Both the position numbers and the translations under genes were made by a program. This document shows positions 1 through 7,440 of a stretch of DNA of 34,907 nt, piece after piece. The DNA comes from Bacillota bacterium. GTDB taxonomy: Bacteria > Bacillota > Clostridia > Christensenellales > DTU072. The stretch lies in NCBI GenBank assembly GCA_009781445.1, contig WQYD01000012.1:1-34907 (forward strand), written 5' to 3'. Numbering within the stretch: the first letter of the stretch is position 1; each line of letters opens with the position of its first letter. Under the pieces are notes generated by a model. The model saw only the letters and a list, made by a program, of their open reading frames with translations. It ran no database searches and was not told where the DNA came from.

Positions 1-732
1 CATGAACCCCACGGTGAAATTATAATTAAGGCTAGCCACTGCTTCTAAAAGCATAGCAAAATCCCACTTTCCGCTATCATTTTCATATGAATAGCTGTTT
101 ACATTCTGCCCTAAAAGAGTAATTTTCGTGTAGCCCGCCTTTAGTAAACCCTCAACTTCTTGAAGGATTGCTTCAGGCGCACGGCTTCTTTCTCTGCCAC
201 GGACGAAAGGCACAATGCAGTAAGAACAAAAGTTATCGCAACCGTAAATTATATTTATCCATGCGTGGGGGAAAGAAGTTCTTGCAACGGGTTCGCCCTC
301 GCAAACACTCTCTGAACTTAAATCGGCAGGCAAATTATGAAATCCGCGCTTTGTTTCGCTTACAACAGAATCATAAACCGCCTTAATTTTATCTGCAAAT
401 TCTACGGCTTTCCCTGTGCCTGCGCAAACATCCACAAATGGAAACTGCGTTCTTAAAGACTCAGGAACGCCCTCTTGTTGCGTCATGCAACCTGCAACCG
501 CCACTATTAGATTCTTGTTTTTTTTCTTAAGGTGCTTTATATCGCCGATATTTCCAAGAATTCTTTTTTCCGCCGTGTGCCTTATGCAACAGGTGTTAAA
601 CACAATTATATCGGCTTCGCATTCGCTGTCAGTTGCCGAAAAACCGTGCTGTTCAAGCGCACCTGCTATCCTCTCAGAATCGTGAACATTCATTTGGCAA
701 CCGTATGTAAAAATTTTATATTTTACTTCCAT
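1..732 (-). CDS. miaB: MiaB, tRNA methylthiotransferase (3' part beyond window edge)
   Basis: Partial gene: 244 codons are present and the reading frame runs off the left edge. MiaB adds the methylthio group to i6A37 of tRNAs, using two 4Fe-4S clusters and SAM. The N-terminal cluster ligands are visible at C12 (YGCQMN), C48 (NTCCIR) and C82 (AGCMTQ), and the radical-SAM triad at C165, C169 and C172 (GCDNFCSYC), followed by RGRERSR and LLGQNVNSY, which are typical of MiaB rather than MtaB or RimO. The start is the ATG at 730-732. No Shine-Dalgarno site precedes it, and a TATACT -10-like hexamer ends only six bases upstream, so the mRNA may be leaderless. It diverges from the recombinase gene. 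The C-terminal half of the radical-SAM domain and the TRAM domain lie outside the window. Confidence 0.95.
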   Translation of the reverse strand, partial: MEVKYKIFTYGCQMNVHDSERIAGALEQHGFSATDSECEADIIVFNTCCIRHTAEKRILGNIGDIKHLKKKNKNLIVAVAGCMTQQEGVPESLRTQFPFVDVCAGTGKAVEFADKIKAVYDSVVSETKRGFHNLPADLSSESVCEGEPVARTSFPHAWINIIYGCDNFCSYCIVPFVRGRERSRAPEAILQEVEGLLKAGYTKITLLGQNVNSYSYENDSGKWDFAMLLEAVASLNYNFTVGFM

Positions 733-831
733 ACATTAAGTATACCTGTTTTGCGCGGTTTTGCATAGCGAATCACTTTTACTTTTTGGTTTTTGCTTTT
801 TACTTCGGCATTTTTATGTTAAAATGATTGC
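733..831. promoter_or_regulatory. Divergent promoter region, both transcripts possibly leaderless
   Basis: For the plus-strand gene, TAAAAT at 820-825 is preceded by TGT (extended -10 form) and ends six bases before the ATG at 832. For miaB, TATACT (739-744 on the complementary strand) also ends six bases before its ATG. Neither gene has a Shine-Dalgarno site. -35 boxes are weak on both sides. The identical six-base spacing suggests transcription starts at or next to the A of each ATG. Inferred from sequence only. Confidence 0.45.
772..806. repeat. Heptamer array, TTTTACT/TTTTGGT/TTTTGCT type
   Basis: About four 7-bp units (TTTTACT, TTTTGGT, TTTTGCT, TTTTACT) in register between the miaB and recombinase promoters. 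It is one of many 7-bp-period arrays with different unit sequences in this window. Confidence 0.6.
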
Positions 832-1899
832 ATGGCAGGTGAATATTTTAACGAAAGAAACAGAAAGCACACCAAAGAACTTTGGGAAAGGCTTGAAAAT
901 ATGCCCGAATTCGTGAGGGATTATTTTATTGCAGTTGAAACAACCACTACTGCCCTAACGCGTTCGGGCTACGCCACCGATCTTGCAATTTTTCTTGATT
1001 TTTTAATGCGCGTGAAAAAGAATTGGACAGGCAAAGAAATAAGCGAACTTGATCTTGAGGATTTAAACACTGTTACAGGGCATGACATTGAAAGATTTTT
1101 AAGCTATTTATCCTATTATAGCTTCAACGGAAAGGAATATCAGAACGATAACCGCGCAAAAGCAAGAAAATTATCCGCAATCCGTTCGTTATTTAAATAT
1201 TATTATGTACGCGGAAATTTAAAGCAAGATGTTTCTTCAAAAGTTTCCACGCCGAAAATCCCCGAAAAGCCGATAATCCGCCTTGAAAACAACGAAGTTA
1301 AACAGCTTCTTGACGATGCGGAAAGTGATTCAAAGTTCGGAAGCAACAGGCAAGATTTGTACAATTTGCACACGCGCGAACGGGATTTTGCGATTTTAAC
1401 CCTGCTTCTTGCCACAGGAATCCGCGTAAGCGAATGCGTGGGGCTTAATGTGGACGATATTGATTTAAAAAATAATTCCTTTTCCGTTACAAGGAAAGGC
1501 GGTGCGCAAAGCATACTTTATTTTGCGGTTGAGGCGAAGGAAGCATTGCTTGTTTACCTTGAAGAACGCGAAAGACGGCTTAAGGAAAAGGGCGCAATTA
1601 AAGAAAAAGCCCTTTTTATTTCGCTTCAAAACAAAAGAATGACAGTTCGCGCCATGGAATACCTTGTGAAAAAGTATTCAAAACTTGTTGCACCGCTTAA
1701 AAAGATTTCGCCGCACAAGTTGCGTTCCACTTACGGCACTGCCCTTTACCGCAGTACCAAAGATATTTATGTGGTTGCCGAAGTTTTGGGGCATAAGGAT
1801 ATCAACACCACAAAGAAGCACTACGCTGCGATAAGCGAAGATATAAAGCGCGAAGCGTCTAAGAAAGTGGTTTTGAGAGATAGAGAAAGCGAAGACTAA
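832..1899 (+). CDS. XerC/XerD-type tyrosine recombinase
   Basis: A 355-residue site-specific recombinase that breaks and rejoins DNA through a phosphotyrosine intermediate. The N-terminal core-binding (SAM-like) domain spans about residues 25-150 and the catalytic domain about 160-345. The catalytic set is complete: R198 (ATGIRVSE), K222 (beta-hairpin lysine), H295 and R298 (PHKLRS), H321 (LGHKD) and nucleophile Y331 (KKHYAAIS). At 355 residues it is longer than typical XerC/D (about 300), mainly through an N-terminal extension. It stands alone, followed by lexA and not by phage or transposon genes, so a housekeeping chromosome-dimer role is more likely than a mobile-element integrase. Which Xer paralogue it is cannot be decided here. 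A heptamer element abuts the stop codon. Confidence 0.9.
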   Translation: MAGEYFNERNRKHTKELWERLENMPEFVRDYFIAVETTTTALTRSGYATDLAIFLDFLMRVKKNWTGKEISELDLEDLNTVTGHDIERFLSYLSYYSFNGKEYQNDNRAKARKLSAIRSLFKYYYVRGNLKQDVSSKVSTPKIPEKPIIRLENNEVKQLLDDAESDSKFGSNRQDLYNLHTRERDFAILTLLLATGIRVSECVGLNVDDIDLKNNSFSVTRKGGAQSILYFAVEAKEALLVYLEERERRLKEKGAIKEKALFISLQNKRMTVRAMEYLVKKYSKLVAPLKKISPHKLRSTYGTALYRSTKDIYVVAEVLGHKDINTTKKHYAAISEDIKREASKKVVLRDRESED

Positions 1900-1985
1900 T
1901 GTGGATTCTAAATATTATTATGAATCAGCGCACAATGCACAGCGCACAGCGCACAATGGTGGATTCTAAATCTCATTATTTAAAT
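1900..1985. repeat. Heptamer composite element E1 (solo arm plus cores)
   Basis: Begins at the recombinase stop codon. It holds two copies of the core GATTCTAAATnTnATTATT (about 1903-1920 and 1959-1980) flanking a GCGCACA/ATGCACA heptamer array (about 1926-1956). The junction TTATGAATCAGCGCACA is the same as at 9498. No inverted right arm is present, so it looks like a partial copy. Confidence 0.85.
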
Positions 1986-2096
1986 TTTGATCCTTAAATA
2001 GTATTCTATTTTATGTGTAATTTGAGAATACTTTCCGCCCTTTTGCCTCTATTTTGGGCATATATGAGGTGAATTTTAAAACTTTTGTTCATATTG

Positions 2097-2125
2097 TTGT
2101 ATTTTTTGAGAATAAATGTTATAAT
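2097..2125 (+). promoter_or_regulatory. lexA promoter
   Basis: TTGTAT (2097-2102), a 17-bp spacer and TATAAT (2120-2125), followed by a leader of about 70 bases and a strong Shine-Dalgarno site (GAGGAGG, just before 2202). I looked for a Bacillus-type LexA box (CGAAC-N4-GTTCG) across 1985-2200 and did not find a convincing one. The rest of this gene-free stretch is AT-rich with no other recognisable feature. Confidence 0.65.
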
Positions 2126-2201
2126 ACCTATAATTATGCCAACCCTATTGCGTTTTGCTTAAATTATGGGGTAACATATGGCTACTTGAGGAGGAAGAGT
2201 T

Positions 2202-2825
2202 ATGACTAAGAAGCACGAAATGAAAGACAAACTTGAAAAAATTTACGCTTTTATCGGTGAACGCTATGTTAGCACCTGCAACACCCCTACTATTAGAGAA
2301 ATTTGCGCCAAGTTTAACATTAAATCCACTTCCACGGCACATGTTTTGCTTAAAAGATTGCAAAGTGAGGGATTGATTGAGGTTTACGGCAACAAAAGCC
2401 GTGGTATTAAACTTTTAAAAACCCCTGTACCCGAAGGTTTTGTGGAAATCCCCCTTGCTGGCAAAATTTCCGCAGGTTTGGGGAATGAAATCGTGATTGG
2501 CGATATTGAGGGCGGTGAAATTATTCCCTCTACCCTGCTTAAAGGCGTGGCGGAATATTTTATGCTTAAGGTTGAAGGTGTTTCAATGGTGGACGCAGGA
2601 ATCCTTGAGGGCGACTTCGTGATTATTAAAAAACAACCTGACGCTGAAAACGGGCAAATCGTAGCCGCGATAATAGACGAAGGCAACGCTACTATTAAAA
2701 GGTTCTATAAGGAAACAGACGGCAAAATCCGCCTGCACCCCGAAAACAAAGCCATGCGCGATATTTTCCCCAAGCAAACGATTATCGCAGGTGTGGCGGT
2801 GAGTTCTTTTAGGAAATACATTTAA
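2202..2825 (+). CDS. lexA: LexA repressor
   Basis: A 207-residue SOS repressor, the usual length. The winged-helix DNA-binding domain covers about residues 1-72 (TIREICAKFNIKSTSTAHVLLKRLQ is the helix-turn-helix region). The S24-type self-cleavage domain follows, with scissile bond A86-G87 (PLAGKIS), nucleophile S128 (GVSMVDAGI) and lysine K166 (ATIKRF). Activated RecA would trigger autocleavage. The start is fixed by GAGGAGG a few bases upstream of the ATG. The gene has its own promoter (TTGTAT/TATAAT) and lies between the recombinase and the PadR fusion gene. No operator was recognised, so autoregulation is expected from the family but not shown here. A heptamer element starts at the stop codon. 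Confidence 0.96.
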   Translation: MTKKHEMKDKLEKIYAFIGERYVSTCNTPTIREICAKFNIKSTSTAHVLLKRLQSEGLIEVYGNKSRGIKLLKTPVPEGFVEIPLAGKISAGLGNEIVIGDIEGGEIIPSTLLKGVAEYFMLKVEGVSMVDAGILEGDFVIIKKQPDAENGQIVAAIIDEGNATIKRFYKETDGKIRLHPENKAMRDIFPKQTIIAGVAVSSFRKYI

Positions 2826-2886
2826 TTCAGCGCACAATGCACAGCGCACAGCGCACAGTAAGTAATTGATTCTAAATATCATTTTA
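2826..2886. repeat. Heptamer composite element E2 (left arm only)
   Basis: Starts directly after the lexA stop codon with TTCAGCGCACAATGCACAGC, continues the GCGCACA array to about 2858, then runs into the core GATTCTAAATATCATT. No right arm is seen. It lies upstream of the PadR-fusion promoter. Confidence 0.85.
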
Positions 2887-2920
2887 AAACATTGTTCGGC
2901 AAATAAGCCTAACTTACGAC

Positions 2921-2949
2921 TTGTTTCAATGTGAAAAATTTGCTATAAT
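2921..2949 (+). promoter_or_regulatory. Promoter of the PadR fusion gene
   Basis: TTGTTT (2921-2926), exactly 17 bp, then TATAAT (2944-2949). A transcript would begin near 2956 and carry a leader of about 50 bases before the ATG at 3009. A start-stop pair (ATGTAA, 2981-2986) and a GGGG run (2989-2992) lie in that leader. Confidence 0.8.
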
Positions 2950-3008
2950 AGCTGTGTTATTTGAGGGAATCAAATAGAAAATGTAATCGGGGAATTTTAA
3001 CTGCCAAA

Positions 3009-4778
3009 ATGATTGAATTAGTAAGAGATAAAGCCGACACCATAATAATGAGTATCCTGCAAGAACAGGATAATTATTGCTATGAAATTTTGGATATTTT
3101 AAAGAACCGTTCGGGCGGAAAGTACGGAATTAAGCAACCCACGCTTTACAACGCGCTTAAGAGGCTTGAAAAGCAAGGATTTGTGGAATCATACCACGGG
3201 GACGAAACCAAAGGCGGTATGCGCGTTTATTACAGGCTTACCGATAAAGGAAAAACTACCTTAAATCAAGATAAGCAACAATACGAATTTTCGCGCACGA
3301 TTCTTGACACTTTTATTAGTGATAAAAGCGTGGATTTGCAAACTGCGGATGCGCCCTTTTCACGCGAAGAATTTAAGCCTGCCACAAAGCGTGTGAGGAT
3401 ACCTTCGGAATTAAATCCCCAAAAAACCGAAAATGAAAATGCGCCCCTTGTGATTCAGATTTCCACAGGCGAAGCAAGAAAACCGCAAGATATTAGCGGT
3501 GCAGTGAGAACGCTTGTGTTTACCGAAGAAAAGCCATTTAGCTTTAACCCGAATGTTTTTGACAACAGTCAAAAACCCGAAGAAAAAAAGACGCAGGACG
3601 AAAAGCCCTTTTCTTTCAACCCCAACATTGAAAGAAGTGCTGAGGAAAAACCGCTTTCGTTTAACCCGAACCCCGAAAAGATTTCGGAAGATAAACCGCT
3701 ATCCTTTAACCCTAATATTTACGAAGAAAGGCTTGCAAAATCATATGTTCGTGAGGAAAAAGACGCGCAAAATATCCTTTTTCAAAGGCAGGAAGTTAAA
3801 TTAACACCGCCAACCGTAGTGGTAAGCGATGCGCCCACAATCAGCAAAGATTCACGCATTCACAAGCCCACAATGCAACAGCTTGAGGCGCAGAAACTTT
3901 TGCAAATTGGTATGTTTGCAGACGATCCTGCAAAGTACTATAACCTTAACGAAGAGAAGGCACAGCCCGAATTTACGCAAACCACAAACCTATCTAAGTA
4001 TGACGGATTTATGTCTAATTCCGAATCCTTGCTGTTCGGCCCTCTTGCTGAAAAAGCGCAAAACGAAATAACTTCGGCGCGTTTGCAAGGCGAAGCGCCT
4101 GCCAACCGCCCTAACCCTTTTGCCCAACAATCAAGCGAACCGCACGGCGGATATAAGGACACACTTGGCGCGCTTTTCAGAACTGCGCTTGCAGACGACT
4201 TAGCGAATGTTCAAACTGAAAATAAAGAGGATATCGGCGCGCAATTTTCACGCAGTGATGCAAAGCAATTTAGTGAACTGAAAGAGAATCTTCGTGCGGA
4301 AGGAATTAAGATTAAAACCTATTCAAAAGCTAATTCCCAATCGCACTATTATATGAATAATATTTACACGCGCAAACTTTTTAGAGATACCGCCCTATTA
4401 TCCTATTTGGTTATTGCGCTACTGCTTACCGTGGTGTTTGTGGCGCGTTCCGCGTTCGGCTATTCGCCCTCTTTAATCCTCAATATGGGCTTGGGCGCGC
4501 TTGCCTTGCCAGTACTCGCAACTGCGTTTTGGGCAATTAAACCATTTCAAAAAAAGCGCGCGAATTTCAGCATGAATACCGCAATGTTTTTCGCCGTTAC
4601 GCTTTATATTTTGATATCAGGCATAACCACAATAATTTACCTTGCCGTTCCGTCTTACGGGGTAACATTTGCTTCGGGCAAAATGTACGCGCCGTTCGTG
4701 CTTGCGCTTTTTGCACCTGCGTCTGTCCTGATTTATAATATTCTTTATAGAACCCGCAATTACCACACTAAAAATTAA
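3009..4778 (+). CDS. PadR-type regulator fused to SFNPN-repeat linker and four-helix membrane domain
   Basis: A 589-residue protein if the ATG at 3009 is used; an in-frame TTG at 2961 would add 16 residues but has no ribosome site. Residues 1-95 are a PadR-family winged helix (YEILDILKNRSGGKYGIKQPTLYNALKRLE..., RVYYRLTDKGK). Residues about 120-440 are low-complexity and charged. They contain four copies of E(E/D)KP(F/L)SFNPN with the K at 175, 199, 214 and 229. Residues about 460-580 form four hydrophobic segments, a membrane domain. PadR proteins normally bind DNA as dimers and repress transport or stress genes; tethering the DNA-binding head to the membrane is my inference. The linker repeat looks like a docking or spacer motif. 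The gene stands alone downstream of its own promoter. I know of no characterised protein with this layout. Confidence 0.8.
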   Translation: MIELVRDKADTIIMSILQEQDNYCYEILDILKNRSGGKYGIKQPTLYNALKRLEKQGFVESYHGDETKGGMRVYYRLTDKGKTTLNQDKQQYEFSRTILDTFISDKSVDLQTADAPFSREEFKPATKRVRIPSELNPQKTENENAPLVIQISTGEARKPQDISGAVRTLVFTEEKPFSFNPNVFDNSQKPEEKKTQDEKPFSFNPNIERSAEEKPLSFNPNPEKISEDKPLSFNPNIYEERLAKSYVREEKDAQNILFQRQEVKLTPPTVVVSDAPTISKDSRIHKPTMQQLEAQKLLQIGMFADDPAKYYNLNEEKAQPEFTQTTNLSKYDGFMSNSESLLFGPLAEKAQNEITSARLQGEAPANRPNPFAQQSSEPHGGYKDTLGALFRTALADDLANVQTENKEDIGAQFSRSDAKQFSELKENLRAEGIKIKTYSKANSQSHYYMNNIYTRKLFRDTALLSYLVIALLLTVVFVARSAFGYSPSLILNMGLGALALPVLATAFWAIKPFQKKRANFSMNTAMFFAVTLYILISGITTIIYLAVPSYGVTFASGKMYAPFVLALFAPASVLIYNILYRTRNYHTKN

Positions 4779-4903
4779 ATTAAGGCTTATAAGCTTCGTG
4801 ATGCTTTGTCAGGTGTCGCAATTTTCGCAGTCGTTTACGATTAGTAAAGTCCTTTGAAAATTGCTCGCCTTCCTCGCCTGACTTGCTTCTAAGCCTTAAT
4901 TTG
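4779..4903. ncRNA. Nested four-tier palindrome of about 125 bp
   Basis: A stem of 18 bp with one mismatch (AAATTAAGGCTTAnAAGC and its complement) closes the structure. Inside it are GTCAGG/CCTGAC, then GCAATTTTC/GAAAATTGC, then TTTAC/GTAAA around a GATTA loop. It begins at the stop codon of the PadR fusion. It could be a structured RNA, a processed 3' UTR or a small miniature mobile element. There is no T-run after the outer stem, so it is not a standard terminator. Confidence 0.55.
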
Positions 4904-4993
4904 CTCGGTATGGGGCTGTTTGCCATTAGCCTTATTTAAGCACGAAATACGCGGTGAAGTTTGCCTTACGGCAAGTATGGGATAAAATCCTAT

Positions 4994-5208
4994 AAGAACC
5001 CCAAAGGGGTGAAATGCGCATAACCCCGTGCAAGCGAAAGCGTAGCGCGGGGTACATGGGGTGCGCATATATAGATATACCCCCGCCCCTTCTGCCAAAG
5101 GCAGAAGGGGCGGGGTTTTGTTTGAGGTGGCTGTTTCGTCTTGTTGCCTGTGCCGTGGGTTGCACCCACGGTTATAAATATCCTGCCCGCTTCGGGGCAG
5201 TTACGGAG
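4994..5208 (+). repeat. Multi-hairpin element P1
   Basis: A chain of hairpins in a gene-free stretch: AACCCC-AAA-GGGGT at the left end; CCCCGTG...CGCGGGG; a perfect 16-bp stem with an AAA loop (5081-5096 with 5100-5115) followed by TTTTGTTT; CCGTGGGTTGCACCCACGG; and CTGCCC...GGGGCAG at the right end. A second copy lies at 20922-21115 in the opposite orientation. Outer sequences are nearly identical between copies while the central stem keeps its length but not its sequence. The central hairpin could also end transcription rightwards. Confidence 0.75.
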
Positions 5209-5256
5209 TTATCTTTAGTTAGGACGAGGCTAAGCCCTTAACCTTGATTGATATAA

Positions 5257-6120
5257 TCACACACCATAATAATTCCAAATTACAGGATGGTAAGTGTTTC
5301 GGTAGCCTTCTAACTGGGTACTATTCCAATCCGAATGCCAACCGCTTGGCGCGCTTGAGTATCCCCTTACACGAATGGTTGTGAGGCGACCGTTTGAGAA
5401 TGCTGATTCACCTATTGAGGTTACAGAGAATGGGATAGTTATTGAGGTTAAGGAGGTGCAACCGTTGAATGCGCTACTGCCTATTGTAGTTACGGAGTTA
5501 GGGATTGTGATTGAGATTAGGGAGGTGCAATTGGCGAATGCAAAAAGACCTATTGAGGTTACGGAGTTGGGGATAGTTATTGAGGTTAGGGAGGTGCAAC
5601 CATAGAATGCGCCATAGCCTATTGAGGTTAGCTTACTGCCCTCTTCAAAGATTACTGAGGTTAGGTGGTATCCGTAATTAAAGAATAAAAAACCGCCTAT
5701 TGAGGTTACGGATTTGGGGATTGTCATTGAGGTTATTTCGTTATAACTAAGAAACGCTCTATCGGCTATGGCCACAACGGGTTTTCCTCTGTGCGTGGCA
5801 GGGATAACCACATCCCTACTATCATTAAACCTTATTCCGACAACTTCATAGCCGTTGCCATTACGCCTGTACTCTAACTCACCCATTCCGCTAACCGCGA
5901 CTGAACCCAAAGCAATTCCCGTTACTGACACAAATAAAGAGAAGATAAGCAAAAGGCTAACTATTATGCGTGGCAATGCTTCTTTGGCTTTGTGTGCCTC
6001 ATTTGCAATGCGTAACTTTTTCTCAGCAACCTTTATTTGCTGGGCTTTAGGACTGTCGTCAAAAAAATTAGTGGGTGCATCTGCCCTTTGGGGCTTATTT
6101 TCTAAAAAGTGGTTTTTCAT
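5257..6120 (-). CDS. BspA-like leucine-rich-repeat protein, membrane-anchored
   Basis: 287 residues. A charged N-terminus of about 48 residues is followed by one hydrophobic segment (about 49-75, PRIIVSLLLIFSLFVSVTGI), then an outward-facing domain. From about residue 110 there are type-5 (BspA/TpLRR) leucine-rich repeats of about 23 residues, the core reading TSITIPNSVTSIGxxAFxxC. Five or so repeats are seen, with strong nucleotide similarity between them (about 5390-5760). The repeats usually mediate protein or host-surface contacts; no substrate can be inferred. An AAGGAA site lies about ten bases upstream of the ATG. There is no sortase motif; the N-terminal helix is the likely anchor. 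Near-identical repeats make copy number prone to change by recombination. Confidence 0.85.
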   Translation of the reverse strand: MKNHFLENKPQRADAPTNFFDDSPKAQQIKVAEKKLRIANEAHKAKEALPRIIVSLLLIFSLFVSVTGIALGSVAVSGMGELEYRRNGNGYEVVGIRFNDSRDVVIPATHRGKPVVAIADRAFLSYNEITSMTIPKSVTSIGGFLFFNYGYHLTSVIFEEGSKLTSIGYGAFYGCTSLTSITIPNSVTSIGLFAFANCTSLISITIPNSVTTIGSSAFNGCTSLTSITIPFSVTSIGESAFSNGRLTTIRVRGYSSAPSGWHSDWNSTQLEGYRNTYHPVIWNYYGV

Positions 6121-6163
6121 AAGTTTGTTTCCTTATACTTGTTATCGGTTTCTCTATCGGGTT

Positions 6164-6493
6164 TTAGGGTGATATTACATCTTTCTCAAAAAGAAGATAA
6201 TGCACTATTTTATATTGCTTTTTCGTGTTTGCTACTTCGTTTGAGCCAGCCTTTGAGCCATAGAATAAACCCACGAGAAGTCCCACGAAGAATAATGTGC
6301 ATCCGCCCCATTCTCCGCTAATTTTAATTTCATCTCTGCGAACGAACTTCCAGCCCAATGCGGAAGCATCGGTAAAAACCTGATCCATTTCGGCAAGGGC
6401 TTTTTGGGAATCAACATCGTACTTCAAGCACCCCACTCGTTCAACAGGGCCTTTGGGTGCTTCAAGTATTATTGTTTTGTACAGTTTTTTCAT
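6164..6493 (-). CDS. Small membrane protein, DUF4177-like
   Basis: 109 residues with a clear GGAGG ribosome site upstream of the ATG at 6493. The first 60 residues (MKKLYKTIILEA...ALAEMDQVFTDASALGWKFVRRDEI) resemble the small DUF4177 fold, in which a short beta-alpha-beta unit ends in GWxxV; this family call is tentative. One hydrophobic segment follows at about 64-80 (GGCTLFFVGLLVGLFYGSKAG). The function is unknown. It lies between the YidD-like gene and the LRR gene on the same strand, and the three may form one transcript. Confidence 0.65.
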   Translation of the reverse strand: MKKLYKTIILEAPKGPVERVGCLKYDVDSQKALAEMDQVFTDASALGWKFVRRDEIKISGEWGGCTLFFVGLLVGLFYGSKAGSNEVANTKKQYKIVHYLLFEKDVISP

Positions 6494-6532
6494 TTTTTCT
6501 TTTCCTCCGTATTTTGTTACTGTTATTGTGCT

Positions 6533-7024
6533 TTAAGGGTAATCGGTTGTTTGTTCGGTGCGCCCGCATTTTTTTAATCTCTTTAAGCCTTTTATTGTCC
6601 CTTTAACCGTGCCGAACTTTTTAATTGCAAGAATCATATATTCAGAGCAACTTGGCGTCATTGCGCAGTATTGGCGTATTTTTTTGGGTGCAAATTTTTG
6701 ATACAGCTTAACTGAAAAAATCAAGTTGTATTTTGTGGTGGTGAGAATATATGCAACAGGCAACCCTATGTTCAGCAAAATCATAAGCCATGGCTTGCTT
6801 ATATAGATATTCACAAGCGTTAACCCCGCCACAAGGGCAAGAACAGGCAAGACGAATAGCAAGACGCCAAAAACGGTGATTCTTGGCATTACCAATTCTC
6901 TTTTTAGCGGTTCTTTTTGGGGCAAATTTTCAAAATGATTCCGAATTTTTGCCACACAATCTTCTATGCTTTCGCCTTCAAAAGATAGCGGTTCGCTATC
7001 AAAGCCGTCCATTAAAGCCCCCAT
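6533..7024 (-). CDS. YidD-domain protein with extra membrane-spanning N-terminus
   Basis: About 163 residues from the ATG at 7024 (another ATG at 7012 is possible; an in-frame TTG at 7039 is less likely). The C-terminal 55 residues carry the YidD (Hemolytic/UPF0161) pattern: FAPKKIRQYCAMTPSCSEY, then AIKKFGTVKGTIKGLKRLKKCG, matching the C-x4-P-x-CS-x-Y and final cysteine of the family. Classical YidD is about 70-85 residues, amphipathic, and encoded with rpmH, rnpA and yidC; it helps membrane protein insertion. Here the domain follows a soluble segment and two hydrophobic helices (about 52-95), and the gene is away from the rnpA-yidC locus. The start overlaps the small membrane ORF upstream, suggesting coupled translation. 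Confidence 0.75.
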   Translation of the reverse strand: MGALMDGFDSEPLSFEGESIEDCVAKIRNHFENLPQKEPLKRELVMPRITVFGVLLFVLPVLALVAGLTLVNIYISKPWLMILLNIGLPVAYILTTTKYNLIFSVKLYQKFAPKKIRQYCAMTPSCSEYMILAIKKFGTVKGTIKGLKRLKKCGRTEQTTDYP

Positions 7025-7172
7025 AATACGCAATCGCAATTGAAGCTAAAATGATAGCCGTAAGTGCCATTACGCAAGTTATGCCTGCGAATATGTACAA
7101 TACTATATTTTGCTTATTGGCGGGCTTTTTTGTTTTGTTGGTTTTTTTTGCATTCTTTTCGCTATTTTCCAT
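6999..7172 (-). CDS. Small single-pass membrane protein (57 aa)
   Basis: A short ORF, ATG at 7170-7172, preceded by GAGG five bases upstream. It encodes a lysine- and asparagine-rich N-terminus (MENSEKNAKKTNKTKKPANK) and one hydrophobic helix (about residues 23-50, IVLYIFAGITCVMALTAIIL). Its 3' end overlaps the start of the YidD-like gene by about 25 bases. The strong ribosome site, positive N-terminus and single helix support a real gene. It may supply translational coupling for the YidD-like protein, or act with it. An upstream frameshifted part of the same gene is a less likely alternative. Confidence 0.6.
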   Translation of the reverse strand: MENSEKNAKKTNKTKKPANKQNIVLYIFAGITCVMALTAIILASIAIAYYGGFNGRL

Positions 7173-7186
7173 AATTCCTCATTTGA

Positions 7187-7219
7187 AAAACCCGTGAACG
7201 GAAATCCGCCACGGGTTTT
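7187..7219 (-). terminator. Intrinsic terminator after the lipoprotein gene
   Basis: AAAACCCGTG (7187-7196) pairs with CACGGGTTTT (7210-7219). Read on the minus strand the stem is followed by a T-run before the next gene's ribosome site. It separates the lipoprotein transcript from the small membrane ORF. Confidence 0.65.
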
Positions 7220-7260
7220 GTGTGTTAATTGTTTTGTTTTAAATTTATTCTGCCGTTACA

Positions 7261-7308
<48 letters not shown>

Positions 7309-7440
7309 GAACGCACGCTAACACTGCTTTCCGTTAAACCTTTACGCTTTTGTAAAATAACTTCACTTGCCCTCATGAGTTAATTATATACTTAACGGCT
7401 TGATTGTGTCAAGTATAATTCAGAATTTAGTTTTTGTGGA

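Noticed and set aside
832-1899. Integrase of an integrated mobile element
   Set aside because: No attachment repeats, tRNA, phage or conjugation genes nearby; neighbours are housekeeping genes.
1926-1956. GCGCACA arrays as a CRISPR array
   Set aside because: The period is 7 bp with no spacers, and no cas genes are present.
2000-2200. LexA box upstream of lexA
   Set aside because: No CGAAC-N4-GTTC or close variant was found; only GTTC-like half-sites.
2981-2986. Start-stop mini-ORF (ATGTAA) in the PadR fusion leader as a regulator
   Set aside because: A two-codon ORF is easily a chance event and there is no well-placed ribosome site for it.
5014-5241. ORF across the hairpin element at 4994-5208
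   Set aside because: It is the open frame of palindromic DNA, with no ribosome site and no protein-like composition.
5375-5605. Plus-strand ORF opposite the LRR gene
   Set aside because: It is the mirror of the LRR repeats and has no independent support.
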